DNA of 64,000 bases, from contig NZ_JADLZT010000003.1 in assembly GCF_015453285.1 (NCBI RefSeq), positions 430,696 through 494,695 of the forward strand, in the 5' to 3' direction. Below, in pieces: positions 25,359 through 36,329 of the stretch; position 1 is the stretch's first letter; the number at the start of each line of letters is the position of its first letter. The position numbers and the translations under genes were made by a program. Source of the stretch: Lysobacter niastensis (lineage in GTDB: Bacteria > Pseudomonadota > Gammaproteobacteria > Xanthomonadales > Xanthomonadaceae). A model generated the notes under the pieces. It made no database searches and was not told the origin of the DNA. It saw only the letters and a program-made list of their open reading frames with translations.

Positions 25359-25826
25359 TCAATCGATGCGGTAGACGCGCGCCTTCGGCATGTCTTCGTC
25401 CACCTGCAGGAACCAGCGGCCCGCGACGCCCGGTACGACCACGACCTCGGGCGACTCCAGTGGCTGGCGCAGCTGCATGTTGCCCTTGAGCACCTTCCAT
25501 TGCTGGCCGTTCTCCAGCTCGAACACGGTCCCGGGCTCCCATCCGCTTACCGGGCCCTTCAGCCGGCTGCGGATGGGCGCGGAACTCAAGCCTCCGGACG
25601 ATGCGGCGACGGTTTCGTTCTCATCGCGAGCAGGCTCGACCTTGCCGCGCGCTCCCTCGGCCTCGCGCAGCATACGGTTGAGGCGTTGCAGCTGATCGGG
25701 CGTGAGGCCGACTTCGCGCAGTTGCTCGGCCGTCAGGCGCTGCTCGATGTCGACATAAGGCTCCTGCGCGAGCGCGGCCATCGACAGCAGCGCCAAGGCG
25801 AGGCCAGCGGCCGCTTTTCCGATCAT
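25359..25826 (-). CDS. Secreted protein of unknown function
   Basis: 155 residues with a signal peptide ending AALAQ and a GGGAG ribosome site ahead of the ATG at 25826. The first third is helical (LTAEQLREVGLTPDQLQRLN) and the rest, from about residue 85, is likely a small beta domain ending in GVAGRWFLQVDEDMPKARVY. I do not recognise the family with certainty. It lies downstream of a MAPEG gene on the same strand with a 95-bp gap. Confidence 0.6.
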   Translation of the reverse strand: MIGKAAAGLALALLSMAALAQEPYVDIEQRLTAEQLREVGLTPDQLQRLNRMLREAEGARGKVEPARDENETVAASSGGLSSAPIRSRLKGPVSGWEPGTVFELENGQQWKVLKGNMQLRQPLESPEVVVVPGVAGRWFLQVDEDMPKARVYRID

Positions 25827-25921
25827 GCCTGCTCCCTGTTTCGGCTGCCCGTTCGGGCACGTATGACGATGGTGCGCCCGATCCATTTCGGATTCACGAC
25901 AGCGCCTGCCGGACGTGTACG

Positions 25922-26326
25922 TCAGAACAGCGCGAGCAGCACCATCAGCAGGCCGATCAGCGACACCGTCCAGACCGCGGTGCGCAGGTACGGAATGCCG
26001 AACGCGTACAGCGGCACGTAGATCAGTCGTCCCCAGAAGAACAACTGTGCTCCCAGCGCGCTGGTGCCGTCGTTGCGGCCGGTCAGCACCACCGCGAGCA
26101 CCGCCGCGGCGAAGAACGGGAACGTCTCCATCAGATTGCCGAAGGCGCGGTCCATGCGCGCGGCAACGCCGGTGAGTGGTGTCGGCACTCTGTCGCGCGC
26201 ACTCACATTCCACGTCAGGCCGCGCTGCTGCGTCGACAGCGTCGCCGCCAGCAGAAGTTGCACGATGCCCAGGGCGATCACCCAGGCCAGCATCCGGATC
26301 TCGGTGGTCATGACCATACCGCCCAT
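25922..26326 (-). CDS. MAPEG-family membrane protein
   Basis: 134 residues with four TM segments: near 10-28 (AWVIALGIVQLLLAAT), about 66-82 (ETFPFFAAAVLAVVLT), about 90-110 and the last about 115-132. The loop NLMETFPFFAAAV is typical of the MAPEG superfamily of glutathione- or eicosanoid-related membrane enzymes; bacterial members are mostly uncharacterised. The first ATG has GGGAG seven bases upstream; in-frame ATGs at 26314 and 26311 are possible. Function beyond the family is not inferable. Confidence 0.88.
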   Translation of the reverse strand: MGGMVMTTEIRMLAWVIALGIVQLLLAATLSTQQRGLTWNVSARDRVPTPLTGVAARMDRAFGNLMETFPFFAAAVLAVVLTGRNDGTSALGAQLFFWGRLIYVPLYAFGIPYLRTAVWTVSLIGLLMVLLALF

Positions 26327-26364
26327 GGTGGTGCTCCCGGCTTGGAAGATGGGCCAAGCCTAGC

Positions 26365-26385
26365 AGCCGCCCTGAACGGGCGGCT
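26365..26385. repeat. GC hairpin between the MAPEG and TonB-like genes
   Basis: AGCCGCCC (26365-26372) pairs perfectly with GGGCGGCT (26378-26385) across a 5-nt loop. No T run follows on either strand, so it may be a weak or factor-dependent stop, or a mRNA-protecting hairpin. Confidence 0.4.
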
Positions 26386-26419
26386 ACACGCTCCGATCAT
26401 CCCCCGGTCGGACTACGGC

Positions 26420-27124
26420 TCAGTTTTTCGCCTTGGCGAACGGCAGCCCTTTGAGCAACTCGGGCTGCAGTTGTGAGCAGATATTAGGAGCCGCGCATAC
26501 CACCATGACCTTGACCACCGGCTCGCCATTCTCCATGACAGGCCGGTAACGTGCCGCCAGGCCGCCGCTCTGGTACCAGAACTCCGGTTCGGCGGCGCTC
26601 CCCGTCGCGACGAACACACCCTCCTTGTACACCGGTGCGCCGATGCGCCCCGCCAGGAACCCCTTGGATATCAGCGACTGGGACTCGGCGAACGACTGCT
26701 CGGACGGCTCCAACCGGTAGCGCGGTCGACGGTGCGAGTCGGGCCAGCCCAGCTGTTTCGGCGTATGCATCTTGACCTCCGTCGGCGGCAGGAAGTCGAC
26801 CGGCGCCTCGAAGCGCCCTTCGACCAGCTTCCAGTCCGGCTCCGGCTTCCCGAGCGTCCACGTCTTGGCCGCGGCGAGCGATGCCTCGTCCAGTGCAGAC
26901 CGACCGGTGGTCTTTGCCATCCTGGCGTCCACGACACGCCCACAGGCATCGAACGCAACGCTGACGACCCCGTGTCCGCCTTTGCCCGCCTTTGCCATTG
27001 CCATGGGGTACTTAGGCGGCTGAAGCCATCGCGCAGGGCATTCCTGGGCCGCATCGGCGCTTGCTTGCTGCGCATTCGATGGCATCGACATCTGCGCGGC
27101 CGTCAGGCAGGCGACGCCCGCCAC
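26420..27124 (-). CDS. Secreted TonB C-terminal-domain-like protein
   Basis: The only conventional start is the GTG at 27124, giving 234 residues. From about residue 30 the protein contains a TonB_C-like domain: WLQPPKYPMAMAKAGKGGHG, then VVSVAFDACGRVVDARMA and the helix ALDEASLAAAKTWTL. Unlike real TonB it has no proline-rich spacer, so it is probably one of the small secreted TonB-fold proteins of unknown role. The codons just upstream would encode RKEF, the basic start of a signal peptide, but open on ATA, so the start is doubtful. Confidence 0.6.
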   Translation of the reverse strand: MAGVACLTAAQMSMPSNAQQASADAAQECPARWLQPPKYPMAMAKAGKGGHGVVSVAFDACGRVVDARMAKTTGRSALDEASLAAAKTWTLGKPEPDWKLVEGRFEAPVDFLPPTEVKMHTPKQLGWPDSHRRPRYRLEPSEQSFAESQSLISKGFLAGRIGAPVYKEGVFVATGSAAEPEFWYQSGGLAARYRPVMENGEPVVKVMVVCAAPNICSQLQPELLKGLPFAKAKN

Positions 27125-27188
27125 GATCAGGAATTCCTTTCTTATTCGCTCCCCCCAAGGAAGTGGATTGCCATCGTGACGCCGATGA

Positions 27189-28613
27189 TCAGCCGCCGAC
27201 TGCGGCAGGCATCACGGACTCCCGATACGCCATCGATTCCGCGGCCTCCTGCACCAAGTAGATCTGCTTCGGGTCGGTGACTTCAAGATGCGTCTGGTAG
27301 TAGTACTTGCCGGTCGGCTTGCCGCCGACGGTGAAATCGATGCGTTGCTGTCGCGCGTATCCGGCAACGGCGATGCGCTTGCCCTTCAGGGCGACGTCCG
27401 GAGCCTGGCCGAACTGTTTCGTGAACGCCTTGGTCGCGGCAGGTCCGAAGCGGACGGTGAGATTGCGCGGATCGCGGTAGTCGGCTTCGGAGTTCAGGTA
27501 GATGTTCGTGGCATCGCGGCCCGACGCCACCACTTGGATCTCGAACATGCCGATCGCGCCGTTGGGTGCCTTCTCGGCAGCGCGGCGGATGGCGTCAGCC
27601 GGCGTCTGCGTGGGCATCCTTCCGGTCTCGTACGACGCACGCATCACCGCCAGCACGCTGGGCCCGCCCTTGCAGGCCGTGGACATGACGGCCACCGGAT
27701 GCGTCTGCGAAATCGACCACGCTTCGTCGAAGGCCTGCTTCGCCTCGTCCATTGCCTTGCGGTCCAGGCTGGCGGCCCATTTCCGATAGAGCGCACCAGT
27801 GAGGATCGTGCGTGCCGCGCCGTATTCCATCAGCGCCAGCGCTTCGCGGCTTCGCGCCTCCGCTGCCATGAAGTCGTCCTTGGTGCATAGCAGGTGCGCT
27901 GCGTAGTTGCCATGCACCCAGGCGTACTTCGGCGCATAGGAAAGCTCGCGCTGGTACACGGGCTCGATGAGCTCGCTATGACCCGTAGCGCGGTGGTAGT
28001 CGATCATGCAATCGTCGGCCGCCAGCCGCGCCTTGAGCCTGGCGGGCGGTTGCGCAACGACCTTGCTGCAGTACGCGCGCGCTTCCTCGTAACGCCCCTG
28101 TTCCATGCGCAGGTCGCCCCAGTTGAGCGGCAGCCACGGATCGGCCGTGCCCAGCGCATCGGCCTTGGACAACGCCGCTTCGGCATCTGACAGCCGGCCC
28201 ATCAGCGTGTAGAGGTGGCCGCGAAGCACATAAGCCTCGGCGAAATCCGGCGACAGCTGGATGGCCTGGTCGATGGATTTCTCCGCCAGTTGCATCGGAC
28301 CGAGCCCGTTTGCACTGTCGCCACTCAGGATGAAGTAGCGCGCGTACTCGCGGTACGCCTTCGCCGAATCCGGATTGGCCTTGAGCACCGCGTCGAGCTC
28401 GCGCTTCGCCTGTTCCAGCATGGCGCTTTCGCCGGCATAGCCGTCGAGCAGTTCGATCGCACGATCCAGGCTCGCCGGTTCCGGCGATGGCACCGATGAC
28501 GCGGTCAACGGCGCCAGCGCCAGCCCGAGCGCCGCGCACAGCCACCACCTTGTCACTACCCGCTGCCGGGCCTGCGTTCCATCCGGCTGCCGCACGCTGC
28601 TGTCCTTCGCCAT
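27189..28613 (-). CDS. TPR-repeat secreted or membrane-anchored protein
   Basis: 474 residues from the ATG at 28613, though GGGGAG abuts it and a later GTG starting VVTRWWLC may be real. A signal-anchor (WWLCAALGLALAPLTASS) precedes about four tetratricopeptide repeats (residues about 45-300), with the usual alternation of small and aromatic positions, e.g. ADPWLPLNWGDLRMEQGRYEEA. The last 150 residues form a TonB_C-like or beta-rich module (IAVAGYARQQRIDFTVGG). Probably a scaffold in the periplasm. It lies 64 bp upstream of the TonB-like gene on the same strand. Confidence 0.7.
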   Translation of the reverse strand: MAKDSSVRQPDGTQARQRVVTRWWLCAALGLALAPLTASSVPSPEPASLDRAIELLDGYAGESAMLEQAKRELDAVLKANPDSAKAYREYARYFILSGDSANGLGPMQLAEKSIDQAIQLSPDFAEAYVLRGHLYTLMGRLSDAEAALSKADALGTADPWLPLNWGDLRMEQGRYEEARAYCSKVVAQPPARLKARLAADDCMIDYHRATGHSELIEPVYQRELSYAPKYAWVHGNYAAHLLCTKDDFMAAEARSREALALMEYGAARTILTGALYRKWAASLDRKAMDEAKQAFDEAWSISQTHPVAVMSTACKGGPSVLAVMRASYETGRMPTQTPADAIRRAAEKAPNGAIGMFEIQVVASGRDATNIYLNSEADYRDPRNLTVRFGPAATKAFTKQFGQAPDVALKGKRIAVAGYARQQRIDFTVGGKPTGKYYYQTHLEVTDPKQIYLVQEAAESMAYRESVMPAAVGG

Positions 28614-28679
28614 CTCCCCTGGTCGCTTGCCGCTGCGCGAACGCAGCGGCGTGTCCTTCCCCAAGGACGCAATGTGCCG

Positions 28680-30344
<1,665 letters not shown>

Positions 30345-30475
30345 CGGGAGAGCTCCGGCAGGGCGCGACGCGCGGGCGCATCGGCATGGGGACACATGGC
30401 CCGGGAATTATCGCGCCGCGCCGTCCCCGCGGAATCCGCTTCCGGGGTGGCACGGGCCTTCGGTTGCGGATTTTC

Positions 30476-30503
30476 TTGCGTGAATGCCGTCTTTGTTTAC
30501 GCT
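30476..30503 (+). promoter_or_regulatory. Candidate leaderless promoter of the TetR gene
   Basis: TTGCGT (30476-30481) and TACGCT (30498-30503) are separated by 16 bp, and TACGCT ends six bases before the ATG at 30510, so transcription would start at the first base of the codon. No ribosome site is present. Confidence 0.45.
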
Positions 30504-30510
30504 GTACACA
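30494..30510. promoter_or_regulatory. Candidate operator palindrome at the TetR start codon
   Basis: TGTTTAC (30494-30500) and GTACACA (30504-30510) form an inverted repeat with one mismatch around GCT and overlap the -10 element and start codon. This is where a self-repressing TetR dimer would bind; untested. Confidence 0.4.
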
Positions 30511-31100
30511 TGCCACGCGCCGCCACCACCGCCGACCGCATCCTGCGTGCCGCCCGCACGCTGTTCGAACGCGAGGGCGCCACCGGCGTCAGCATGCGCC
30601 GCGTCGCCGCGGCCGTCGGACTCAGCCCGATGGCGATCTACCGCCACTTCCCCAATCGCGATGCGCTGCTCAAGCGCATCGGCGACGACAGCTTCGATGC
30701 GATCGTCCGGCACTGGGACGCGAGGGGCCGTGGCGGCGACGTGCTCGAGAGGCTGGTCGCCGTACAACGCATCTACCTCGACTATGCCCTCGCCCATCCC
30801 CATTTGTTCGACCAGGCCTTTTCGATGGCGCGTGAAGATGCGCGGCGCTTCCCCGAGGACTTCCGCGCGCGTCGATCACCCACGCTCAACGTCGTGGCGG
30901 ACGCGGTGGACGACGCGATGCGTGCCGGCGTGCTGCGCCAGGACGATGTGTGGGACGTGACCATGACGCTGTGGGCGCACACGCACGGACTGATCGTGCT
31001 GTTCCGCGCGGGACGCTTCAACTTCGACGAGACCGAATTCCGCGCCTATTACGAAGCATCTCTACAGCGCCTGCTGCGTGGGCTGTTGTCGCAGGAATGA
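30510..31100 (+). CDS. TetR/AcrR-family transcriptional regulator
   Basis: 196 residues. The N-terminal TetR helix-turn-helix is clear: DRILRAARTLFEREG followed by VSMRRVAAAVGLSPMAIYRHF. The ligand domain (about 60-190) contains hydrophobic helices but no ligand-defining motif. It is divergent from hutU, so regulation of histidine degradation is possible, but hut genes are usually controlled by HutC (GntR), and the downstream small secreted genes run the other way. Its own promoter overlaps a palindrome, suggesting autoregulation. Ligand unknown. Confidence 0.9.
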   Translation: MPRAATTADRILRAARTLFEREGATGVSMRRVAAAVGLSPMAIYRHFPNRDALLKRIGDDSFDAIVRHWDARGRGGDVLERLVAVQRIYLDYALAHPHLFDQAFSMAREDARRFPEDFRARRSPTLNVVADAVDDAMRAGVLRQDDVWDVTMTLWAHTHGLIVLFRAGRFNFDETEFRAYYEASLQRLLRGLLSQE

Positions 31101-31106
31101 ACTGCA

Positions 31107-31598
31107 TCAGGGGACCGGCGTGTAAGTGTCCTTTTCTTCCTTGACGTCTTTCGCTTCCTTCGGACCCATCGACTCCAGGTCCTGGCGCTGGCGCTCCTTG
31201 TCGGTGCGCCAACGCTCGTGTTCGGCGAGACGCTGGTCGTATTCCCGGCGCAGCCGCGCGGATTCCTGCGGATCGGCACTGGCTGCACGCTGCCGGTCGG
31301 TGCTTACGCGGTCGCGCTCCATCGCATCGTCTCCGCGCCTGATCTCGTTGCGCAGGTTGTCCGACTGCACACGCCGGCTGGCCGCATCGAGATCGCGCCC
31401 GACCTCGGCCGCGTCGGACCGCTTCTTCGCCGAACCTTGGCTACGCACCGGCGAACCCGGCGGCGGCAACGGCTCGATGATCACCGGTTGCGCGTTGACG
31501 TCGATCTGCGGCTGCTGCGCGAAGGCCGGCAGCAATGCCAGCCCCGCCGCACACGCACCCATCAAGGTGCGCCATGCCACCGTGCCGATCGCGCTCAT
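31107..31598 (-). CDS. Secreted coiled-coil protein, unknown
   Basis: 163 residues with a signal peptide ending LLPAFAQQ. The mature region is proline-rich at first (VIIEPLPPPGSPV), then a highly charged Arg/Asp/Glu/Gln coiled coil from about 55 to 145 (e.g. RREYDQRLAEHERWRTDKE). No enzymatic motif is present. I do not recognise the family. It is probably periplasmic and lies 32 bp downstream of another small secreted-protein gene. Confidence 0.65.
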   Translation of the reverse strand: MSAIGTVAWRTLMGACAAGLALLPAFAQQPQIDVNAQPVIIEPLPPPGSPVRSQGSAKKRSDAAEVGRDLDAASRRVQSDNLRNEIRRGDDAMERDRVSTDRQRAASADPQESARLRREYDQRLAEHERWRTDKERQRQDLESMGPKEAKDVKEEKDTYTPVP

Positions 31599-31630
31599 GC
31601 TTTGCCCTGCGCCACTACGCTGTGGTGCGG

Positions 31631-32056
31631 TCAGTTGCTCTTGATCGCAGGATCGATCTGCTTCAGCGCGCGACCCAGGTCGACCTGGCCAGTGCTGTCG
31701 ATGTCGTCCTTGCTGTAGGAACTGCCCGGACCCGCGATGCACGGGCGCTTGCCCGTCGTCGAGTCGTAGGCCTTGATGCGCGAGCCGGTGTACTGCAGGC
31801 AGCGACGATGGAACGGCTCCTTCTTGGCCCCGTCGGTCTGCGCGACGCCGGCCTGCCCGGTGGCCTGCCCCTGGGCGGCCGTCTGATCGGCGGCATTCGC
31901 CGGCGCCTGTGCCGCTTCGACCTGTGCCGCATCGGCGGGAGGGGCATCGGTCTGCGCAACGGGGGGCGCTGTTTGCGCCATTGCAACGCCGGCGGTCAGC
32001 ATGCCTGCGACGCAGAAAGCGGTCAGGGCCCGGCGGCGGAACTTCATGGACGTCAT
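31631..32056 (-). CDS. Secreted low-complexity protein, unknown
   Basis: 141 residues from the ATG at 32056 (GGGAG about eight bases upstream; a second ATG at 32047). The signal peptide ends VAMAQT. Residues about 25-75 are Ala/Gln/Pro-rich and probably unstructured. The C-terminal third contains two cysteines and the segment GPGSSYSKDDIDSTGQVDLG, a small calcium-loop-like or disulfide-stabilised part. No family recognised. Confidence 0.6.
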   Translation of the reverse strand: MTSMKFRRRALTAFCVAGMLTAGVAMAQTAPPVAQTDAPPADAAQVEAAQAPANAADQTAAQGQATGQAGVAQTDGAKKEPFHRRCLQYTGSRIKAYDSTTGKRPCIAGPGSSYSKDDIDSTGQVDLGRALKQIDPAIKSN

Positions 32057-32155
32057 GGCATCGACTCCCGGACACGCGGCGGGCATGCCGCATTGCCACC
32101 ATACGCCGATACAGTCGGGCCGGCATCTGCCATCCCGCCACGGTTTAGAACGTTG

Positions 32156-32719
32156 TCAGCCTCGCGGGCAACGGGTCTTGCGGCCGGCATGGAACGCGGC
32201 AACCTGCTCCTCGGTGGCCGGCCTGGGTTCCACGCCGTCGTCGAACATCACGCGCCAGACGCCATCGTCGCCACGACGCCAGACCGAATGGAACGCACCC
32301 AGACGGTAACGCTGGGACGCCTGCGGATCGGGGTTTTCGAACAACGCCGGGCCACTCGACCAGGCGACATCGGAGTCGCCGGCAATCGTGGTTCGGGTCG
32401 GATACCACACCAGCTTCACGCGCTTGCCTTCCACGAGCGGCGCCCAGCTCCTGGCGATCTCGTCGCGGCCTCGCAGCGGCTCGGCCAGGCTGGCGCCGAA
32501 CGCCGCTTCCGGGGCGATGTGCGAAGCGAATGCAACGGCGTCGTGGTCGGCTACCGACTGAGCGAAGCTCAACTCGCGAGCCCATACCTCGCACTCGGCC
32601 GCCGTCAGCGAAGCCACCTGTGCAGGCGCGCGAACGGGTGGCTGCGCGAAGGCGGCCGACGCCGCGGCGAACAGCAGGCCCGCCTGCAACCCCTTCCCGA
32701 CAACGGCGCGACGCGACAT
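32156..32719 (-). CDS. Secreted NTF2-like (DUF4440/SnoaL) protein
   Basis: 187 residues with a signal peptide ending AAFAQ and GGGAG eight bases before the ATG at 32719. The core has the NTF2-like order: helix pair (ARELSFAQSVADHDAVAFAS), FGASLAEPLRGRDEIARSW, then strands ending in YRLGAFHSVWRRGDDGVWRV. Members include periplasmic ketosteroid isomerase-like and scaffold proteins; activity cannot be read from the sequence. It is divergent from an NPP-type gene with 111 bp between. Confidence 0.8.
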   Translation of the reverse strand: MSRRAVVGKGLQAGLLFAAASAAFAQPPVRAPAQVASLTAAECEVWARELSFAQSVADHDAVAFASHIAPEAAFGASLAEPLRGRDEIARSWAPLVEGKRVKLVWYPTRTTIAGDSDVAWSSGPALFENPDPQASQRYRLGAFHSVWRRGDDGVWRVMFDDGVEPRPATEEQVAAFHAGRKTRCPRG

Positions 32720-32818
32720 GGCACGACTCCCACAATGATGGGCGCCACTATCGGCAAGGCGACGCACCGGCACCACCCACTAAAGTCATCGTGTCTTATT
32801 CCCTACGCCGACAGGCAC

Positions 32819-32824
32819 TAAGAT
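32819..32824 (+). promoter_or_regulatory. -10-like TAAGAT, probable leaderless promoter of the NPP gene
   Basis: TAAGAT ends exactly six bases before the ATG at 32831, and no Shine-Dalgarno is present, so transcription would begin at the A of the start codon. No good -35 is visible. Confidence 0.4.
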
Positions 32825-32830
32825 CGCCCG

Positions 32831-34123
32831 ATGCCATCGACCTCCTTGAAGGCAGCGGCCGCTGCCGTCTGCCTGGGCCTGCTCGCCGCGTGCTCCCTTT
32901 CCGGCGCGCGTTCCGCCACACGTCCCGCGTCTGGCGTATCAGCACCTGCGCATCCCGCGCAGGCGGACACCGTGCTGCTGATCTCGATCGACGCCTTCCG
33001 CGCCGATTACCTGGACCTGGGCATCACACCGAACCTGAGCCGCCTTGCCGACGAAGGCGTACGCGCGCAATGGATGACACCTTCGTATCCGGCGCTCACC
33101 TTCCCCAATCACTACACGCTGGTGACCGGGCTGCGTCCGGACCATCACGGCATCGTCCACAACACGATGGCGGATCCCGCGCTCGGCGGGTTTCGCGCAG
33201 CCGACCGCAATGCCGTTGCCGACGGCCGCTGGTGGGGCGGCGAACCGATCTGGGTGACGGCCGAGAAACAGGGCGTGCGCAGCGCAAGCTGGGCCTGGCC
33301 AGGCAGTGCCGCGGCGATCGGCGGCATCCGCCCGACGCGCTGGAAGGGCTACGACGAATCGGTATCCGCGATGCAGCGCATCGACGAGGTGCTTGGATGG
33401 CTCGACGCTCCGCCCGAAGCGCGGCCGCGCCTGGTGACCGTCTATTTCGAGCAGCTCGACAAGGCCGGGCACGACCACGGCCCGGATTCGCCGCAGGTGC
33501 GCAGGACGCTGGCCGAGATCGACTCGGTGATCGGCCACCTGCGCGACCGGCTCGCGGAACGCGGCACGCTCGATCGCACCGACCTGTTGATCGTTTCCGA
33601 CCATGGCATGGCCGCGGTCGGTCCGGGCCGCGCGATCGCGGTGGAGGACATGGTGCCGGTCGAGGATGCGACCGTGGTGTCGATCGGCCAATCCATCGGC
33701 GTCGCGCCGAAACCCGGCCGCGAAGCCGTCGCGGCCCGACGCCTGCTCGGCCGGCACGCGCAGTACGACTGCTGGCGCAAGGAAGCGCTGCCGGCGCGCT
33801 GGAAGTACGGAACGAATCCGCGCATCCCGCCGATCGTCTGCCAGATGCATGAAGGCTGGGACGCCCTGCCCCGCGCCGACGTCGAGCGCCGCTCGCCACG
33901 CGCGACGCGCGGATCGCACGGGTTCGATCCTTCGCTGCCATCGATGCGGGCGCTGTTCATCGCGCGAGGACCGTCGTTCCGTCCCGGCGTGCAGTTGCCT
34001 GCGTTCGACAACGTCGATGTCTATCCGCTGCTGGCGCAACTGCTGGGCGTGGTCCCGGCGGCGAACGATGGCGAACTCGCGCCGCTGCTGCCGGCGCTGC
34101 GTGAGGCGGCTCCGGCCCGATAA
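32831..34123 (+). CDS. NPP-type phosphodiesterase lipoprotein (alkaline phosphatase superfamily)
   Basis: 430 residues with a lipobox LLAAC (Cys21). The two-zinc alkaline-phosphatase fold shows metal ligand Asp54 (ISIDAFRADY), nucleophile Thr90 (SYPALTFPNHYT), and later ligands DKAGHDHG, SDHGM and GSHGFD. These are the marks of bacterial nucleotide pyrophosphatase/phosphodiesterases. Being lipid-anchored, it should act in the periplasm, releasing phosphate or nucleotides. Substrate is not predictable. A TAAGAT lies six bases before the ATG. Confidence 0.92.
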   Translation: MPSTSLKAAAAAVCLGLLAACSLSGARSATRPASGVSAPAHPAQADTVLLISIDAFRADYLDLGITPNLSRLADEGVRAQWMTPSYPALTFPNHYTLVTGLRPDHHGIVHNTMADPALGGFRAADRNAVADGRWWGGEPIWVTAEKQGVRSASWAWPGSAAAIGGIRPTRWKGYDESVSAMQRIDEVLGWLDAPPEARPRLVTVYFEQLDKAGHDHGPDSPQVRRTLAEIDSVIGHLRDRLAERGTLDRTDLLIVSDHGMAAVGPGRAIAVEDMVPVEDATVVSIGQSIGVAPKPGREAVAARRLLGRHAQYDCWRKEALPARWKYGTNPRIPPIVCQMHEGWDALPRADVERRSPRATRGSHGFDPSLPSMRALFIARGPSFRPGVQLPAFDNVDVYPLLAQLLGVVPAANDGELAPLLPALREAAPAR

Positions 34124-34212
34124 CAGGCCCATTCAGCGCCTCGTCGGGCTCGCCACATCGATGTCCGAATCCGGCGAGTCCGTGCGAATGGCCGGTGCTA
34201 GCCTGCGTGCAT

Positions 34213-35814
34213 ATGCCTACTTCGATGACGCAACCGCCCCCGCCGCAGGCCGCGAACCTCCCCGACTGGCAGGTGTGCGAGCAGGCGCGCAAGAGCCGCG
34301 ACCCGCGCTTCGACGGCCTGTTCTTCACGGCCGTGCTGAGCACCCGCATCTATTGCCGACCGGTGTGTCCCGCGCCGTCGGCCAAACGCGTCGAATATTT
34401 CCGCCATGCTGCCGCGGCCGAGGCCGCCGGTTATCGCCCCTGCCTGCGCTGCCGCCCCGAGCTGGCCCCCGACGACGGCAGCTGGCGGCGCGGCGACGCC
34501 ACCGTTGCGCGCGCACTCAAGCTGATCGACGAAGGCGCGTTGGCGGAACAACCGCTGGCGGCACTGGCCGAACGCGTCGGCGTCGGTGAAAGGCAACTGC
34601 GGCGCCTGTTCGTCGAACGCATCGGCGTTGCCCCGATCGGCGTGCACGGCACACGGCGGTTGCTGTTCGCCAAGCAACTGCTGACCGAGACGCCGCTGCC
34701 GATCACCGAGGTGGCGCTCGCCGCCGGATTCGGCAGCCTGCGCCGATTCAATGCCGCGTTCCGCGATGCCTATCGCATGGCGCCTCGCGACCTGCGCCGC
34801 CAGCCGTCGGCCGCGAAGCTGGCCGGCAGCGAGAACACGCTGGTGCTGCGCCTCGGCTACCGGCCTCCCTACGACTTAGCGGCGATGCTGGACTTCCTGC
34901 GCGGCCGTGCGTTGCCCGGCGTCGAGCACGTCGATGCCGACAGCTACACGCGCGTGATCGGACCGGCCTCGCAACCCGGCTGGCTGCGAGTCAGCGCCTG
35001 GCCGCAGGGCGAGCATGCGTTGAAACTGGAACTGCATGGGCCTGCACCCACGCGGCTGCTGGAGGTCGTCCAGCGCCTGCGCCGGATGTTCGACCTCGAT
35101 GCAGACCCAGACGCCATCGCCGATGCGCTATCCGTGGATGCGCGACTGCAACCGCTGCTGGCCAAACGTCCTGGTCTGCGGCTTCCCAGCGGCTGGGACG
35201 GTTTCGAGATCGCCGTTCGCGCCATCCTCGGCCAGCAGGTCAGCGTGGCGGCGGCGCGCACGCTCGCCGCCCGCCTCGCGCAGCGCTTCGGTGCGCCGTT
35301 GCCGCCGCAGTTGCTGTCCGAACTGCCCGCGCCCGGACTCGAACATCTGTTCCCGACGCCTGAAGCACTGGCCGACGCCGACCTCGCCACGATCGGCCTG
35401 ACCCGTGCTCGCGCCGACACGGTGCGCGCGGTGGCGCGCGCCATGCTGGAAGGTCGCGTGGATTTCCGCACCGAGCGCACGCTGGAGGATTTCGTCGAGC
35501 GCTGGGTCGCGTTGCCCGGCATCGGGCCGTGGACGGCGCATTACATCGCGTTGCGCGCGCTCGGCCATCCCGACGCGTTCCCGGCCGAGGACCTCGTGCT
35601 GCAGCGCGCGGTCCCGAACGACGGGTCGCGCCTGACCGCGAAGGCGCTGCTGGCCCGCGCCGACGCGTGGCGGCCGTGGCGCGGCTACGCGGTGATCCAG
35701 TTGTGGCGCGATTCGATGACTGCACCTTCACCGACCGACGCGGCATTGCCGCGCGCGACGCCAGCGACACGCAAGGCACGCGTTTCACCGCGGGTGGAAC
35801 GTCCGCAACCATGA
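34213..35814 (+). CDS. Ada/AlkA fusion: AraC-type regulator plus 3-methyladenine glycosylase
   Basis: 533 residues from the ATG at 34213 (a second ATG at 34225). An Ada metal-binding domain has cysteines 48, 52, 77 and 80 (YCRPVC, CLRC), all four zinc/acceptor positions. An AraC-type HTH follows (about 95-190), then an AlkA region with a helix-hairpin-helix ([16 protein letters not shown]) and the downstream catalytic Asp in AFPAEDLVL. It probably senses methyl phosphotriesters and removes alkylated bases. It overlaps ogt by 4 bp. Expression in response to alkylation is inferred. Confidence 0.93.
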   Translation: MPTSMTQPPPPQAANLPDWQVCEQARKSRDPRFDGLFFTAVLSTRIYCRPVCPAPSAKRVEYFRHAAAAEAAGYRPCLRCRPELAPDDGSWRRGDATVARALKLIDEGALAEQPLAALAERVGVGERQLRRLFVERIGVAPIGVHGTRRLLFAKQLLTETPLPITEVALAAGFGSLRRFNAAFRDAYRMAPRDLRRQPSAAKLAGSENTLVLRLGYRPPYDLAAMLDFLRGRALPGVEHVDADSYTRVIGPASQPGWLRVSAWPQGEHALKLELHGPAPTRLLEVVQRLRRMFDLDADPDAIADALSVDARLQPLLAKRPGLRLPSGWDGFEIAVRAILGQQVSVAAARTLAARLAQRFGAPLPPQLLSELPAPGLEHLFPTPEALADADLATIGLTRARADTVRAVARAMLEGRVDFRTERTLEDFVERWVALPGIGPWTAHYIALRALGHPDAFPAEDLVLQRAVPNDGSRLTAKALLARADAWRPWRGYAVIQLWRDSMTAPSPTDAALPRATPATRKARVSPRVERPQP

Positions 35815-36320
35815 CCGTCTACACCCGCATCGACAGTCCGGTCGGGCCGCTTCTGCTCGCGGCGGCCGACGACGGCCTGCGTTTGATCGAGTTCCACGAG
35901 CCGCGCCATCCGATTCCACCGGGCAAGGATTGGCGCGAAGGCGACCACGACCTGTTGCGCGCGGTGCAGGCGCAACTGGACGAATACTTCGCCGGGAAGC
36001 GACGGGACTTCGACTTGCCACTGGCGCCGCAGGGAACGGCGTTCCAGTGCGAGGTGTGGCGCACGCTCGCATCGATCCCGTACGGAGAGACGATCAGCTA
36101 TGCGGAACTCGCAACCCGCGTCGGGCGTCCATCCGCGATGCGCGCGGTCGGTGCCGCCAATGGGCGCAATCCGCTGCCGATCGTGCTGCCCTGCCACCGC
36201 GTGATCGGCAGCAATGGCAATCTCACCGGCTTCGGCGGCGGACTGCCGACCAAGCGTTTCCTGCTGACGCTGGAAGGCGCGCTGCCGACCGGCGACGATC
36301 TGTTCGGCAGCGCCGGTTAG
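35811..36320 (+). CDS. ogt: Methylated-DNA--protein-cysteine methyltransferase (Ogt type)
   Basis: 169 residues, a full-length Ogt/AGT. The suicidal cysteine is Cys128 in LPIVLPCHR, with the upstream wing [17 protein letters not shown] and the [16 protein letters not shown]-binding helix. It transfers the methyl group from O6-methylguanine to itself. The ATG overlaps the preceding gene's TGA, indicating translational coupling with the Ada/AlkA protein, so both form a small alkylation-repair operon. Confidence 0.95.
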   Translation: MTVYTRIDSPVGPLLLAAADDGLRLIEFHEPRHPIPPGKDWREGDHDLLRAVQAQLDEYFAGKRRDFDLPLAPQGTAFQCEVWRTLASIPYGETISYAELATRVGRPSAMRAVGAANGRNPLPIVLPCHRVIGSNGNLTGFGGGLPTKRFLLTLEGALPTGDDLFGSAG

Positions 36321-36329
36321 AAACAGGCC

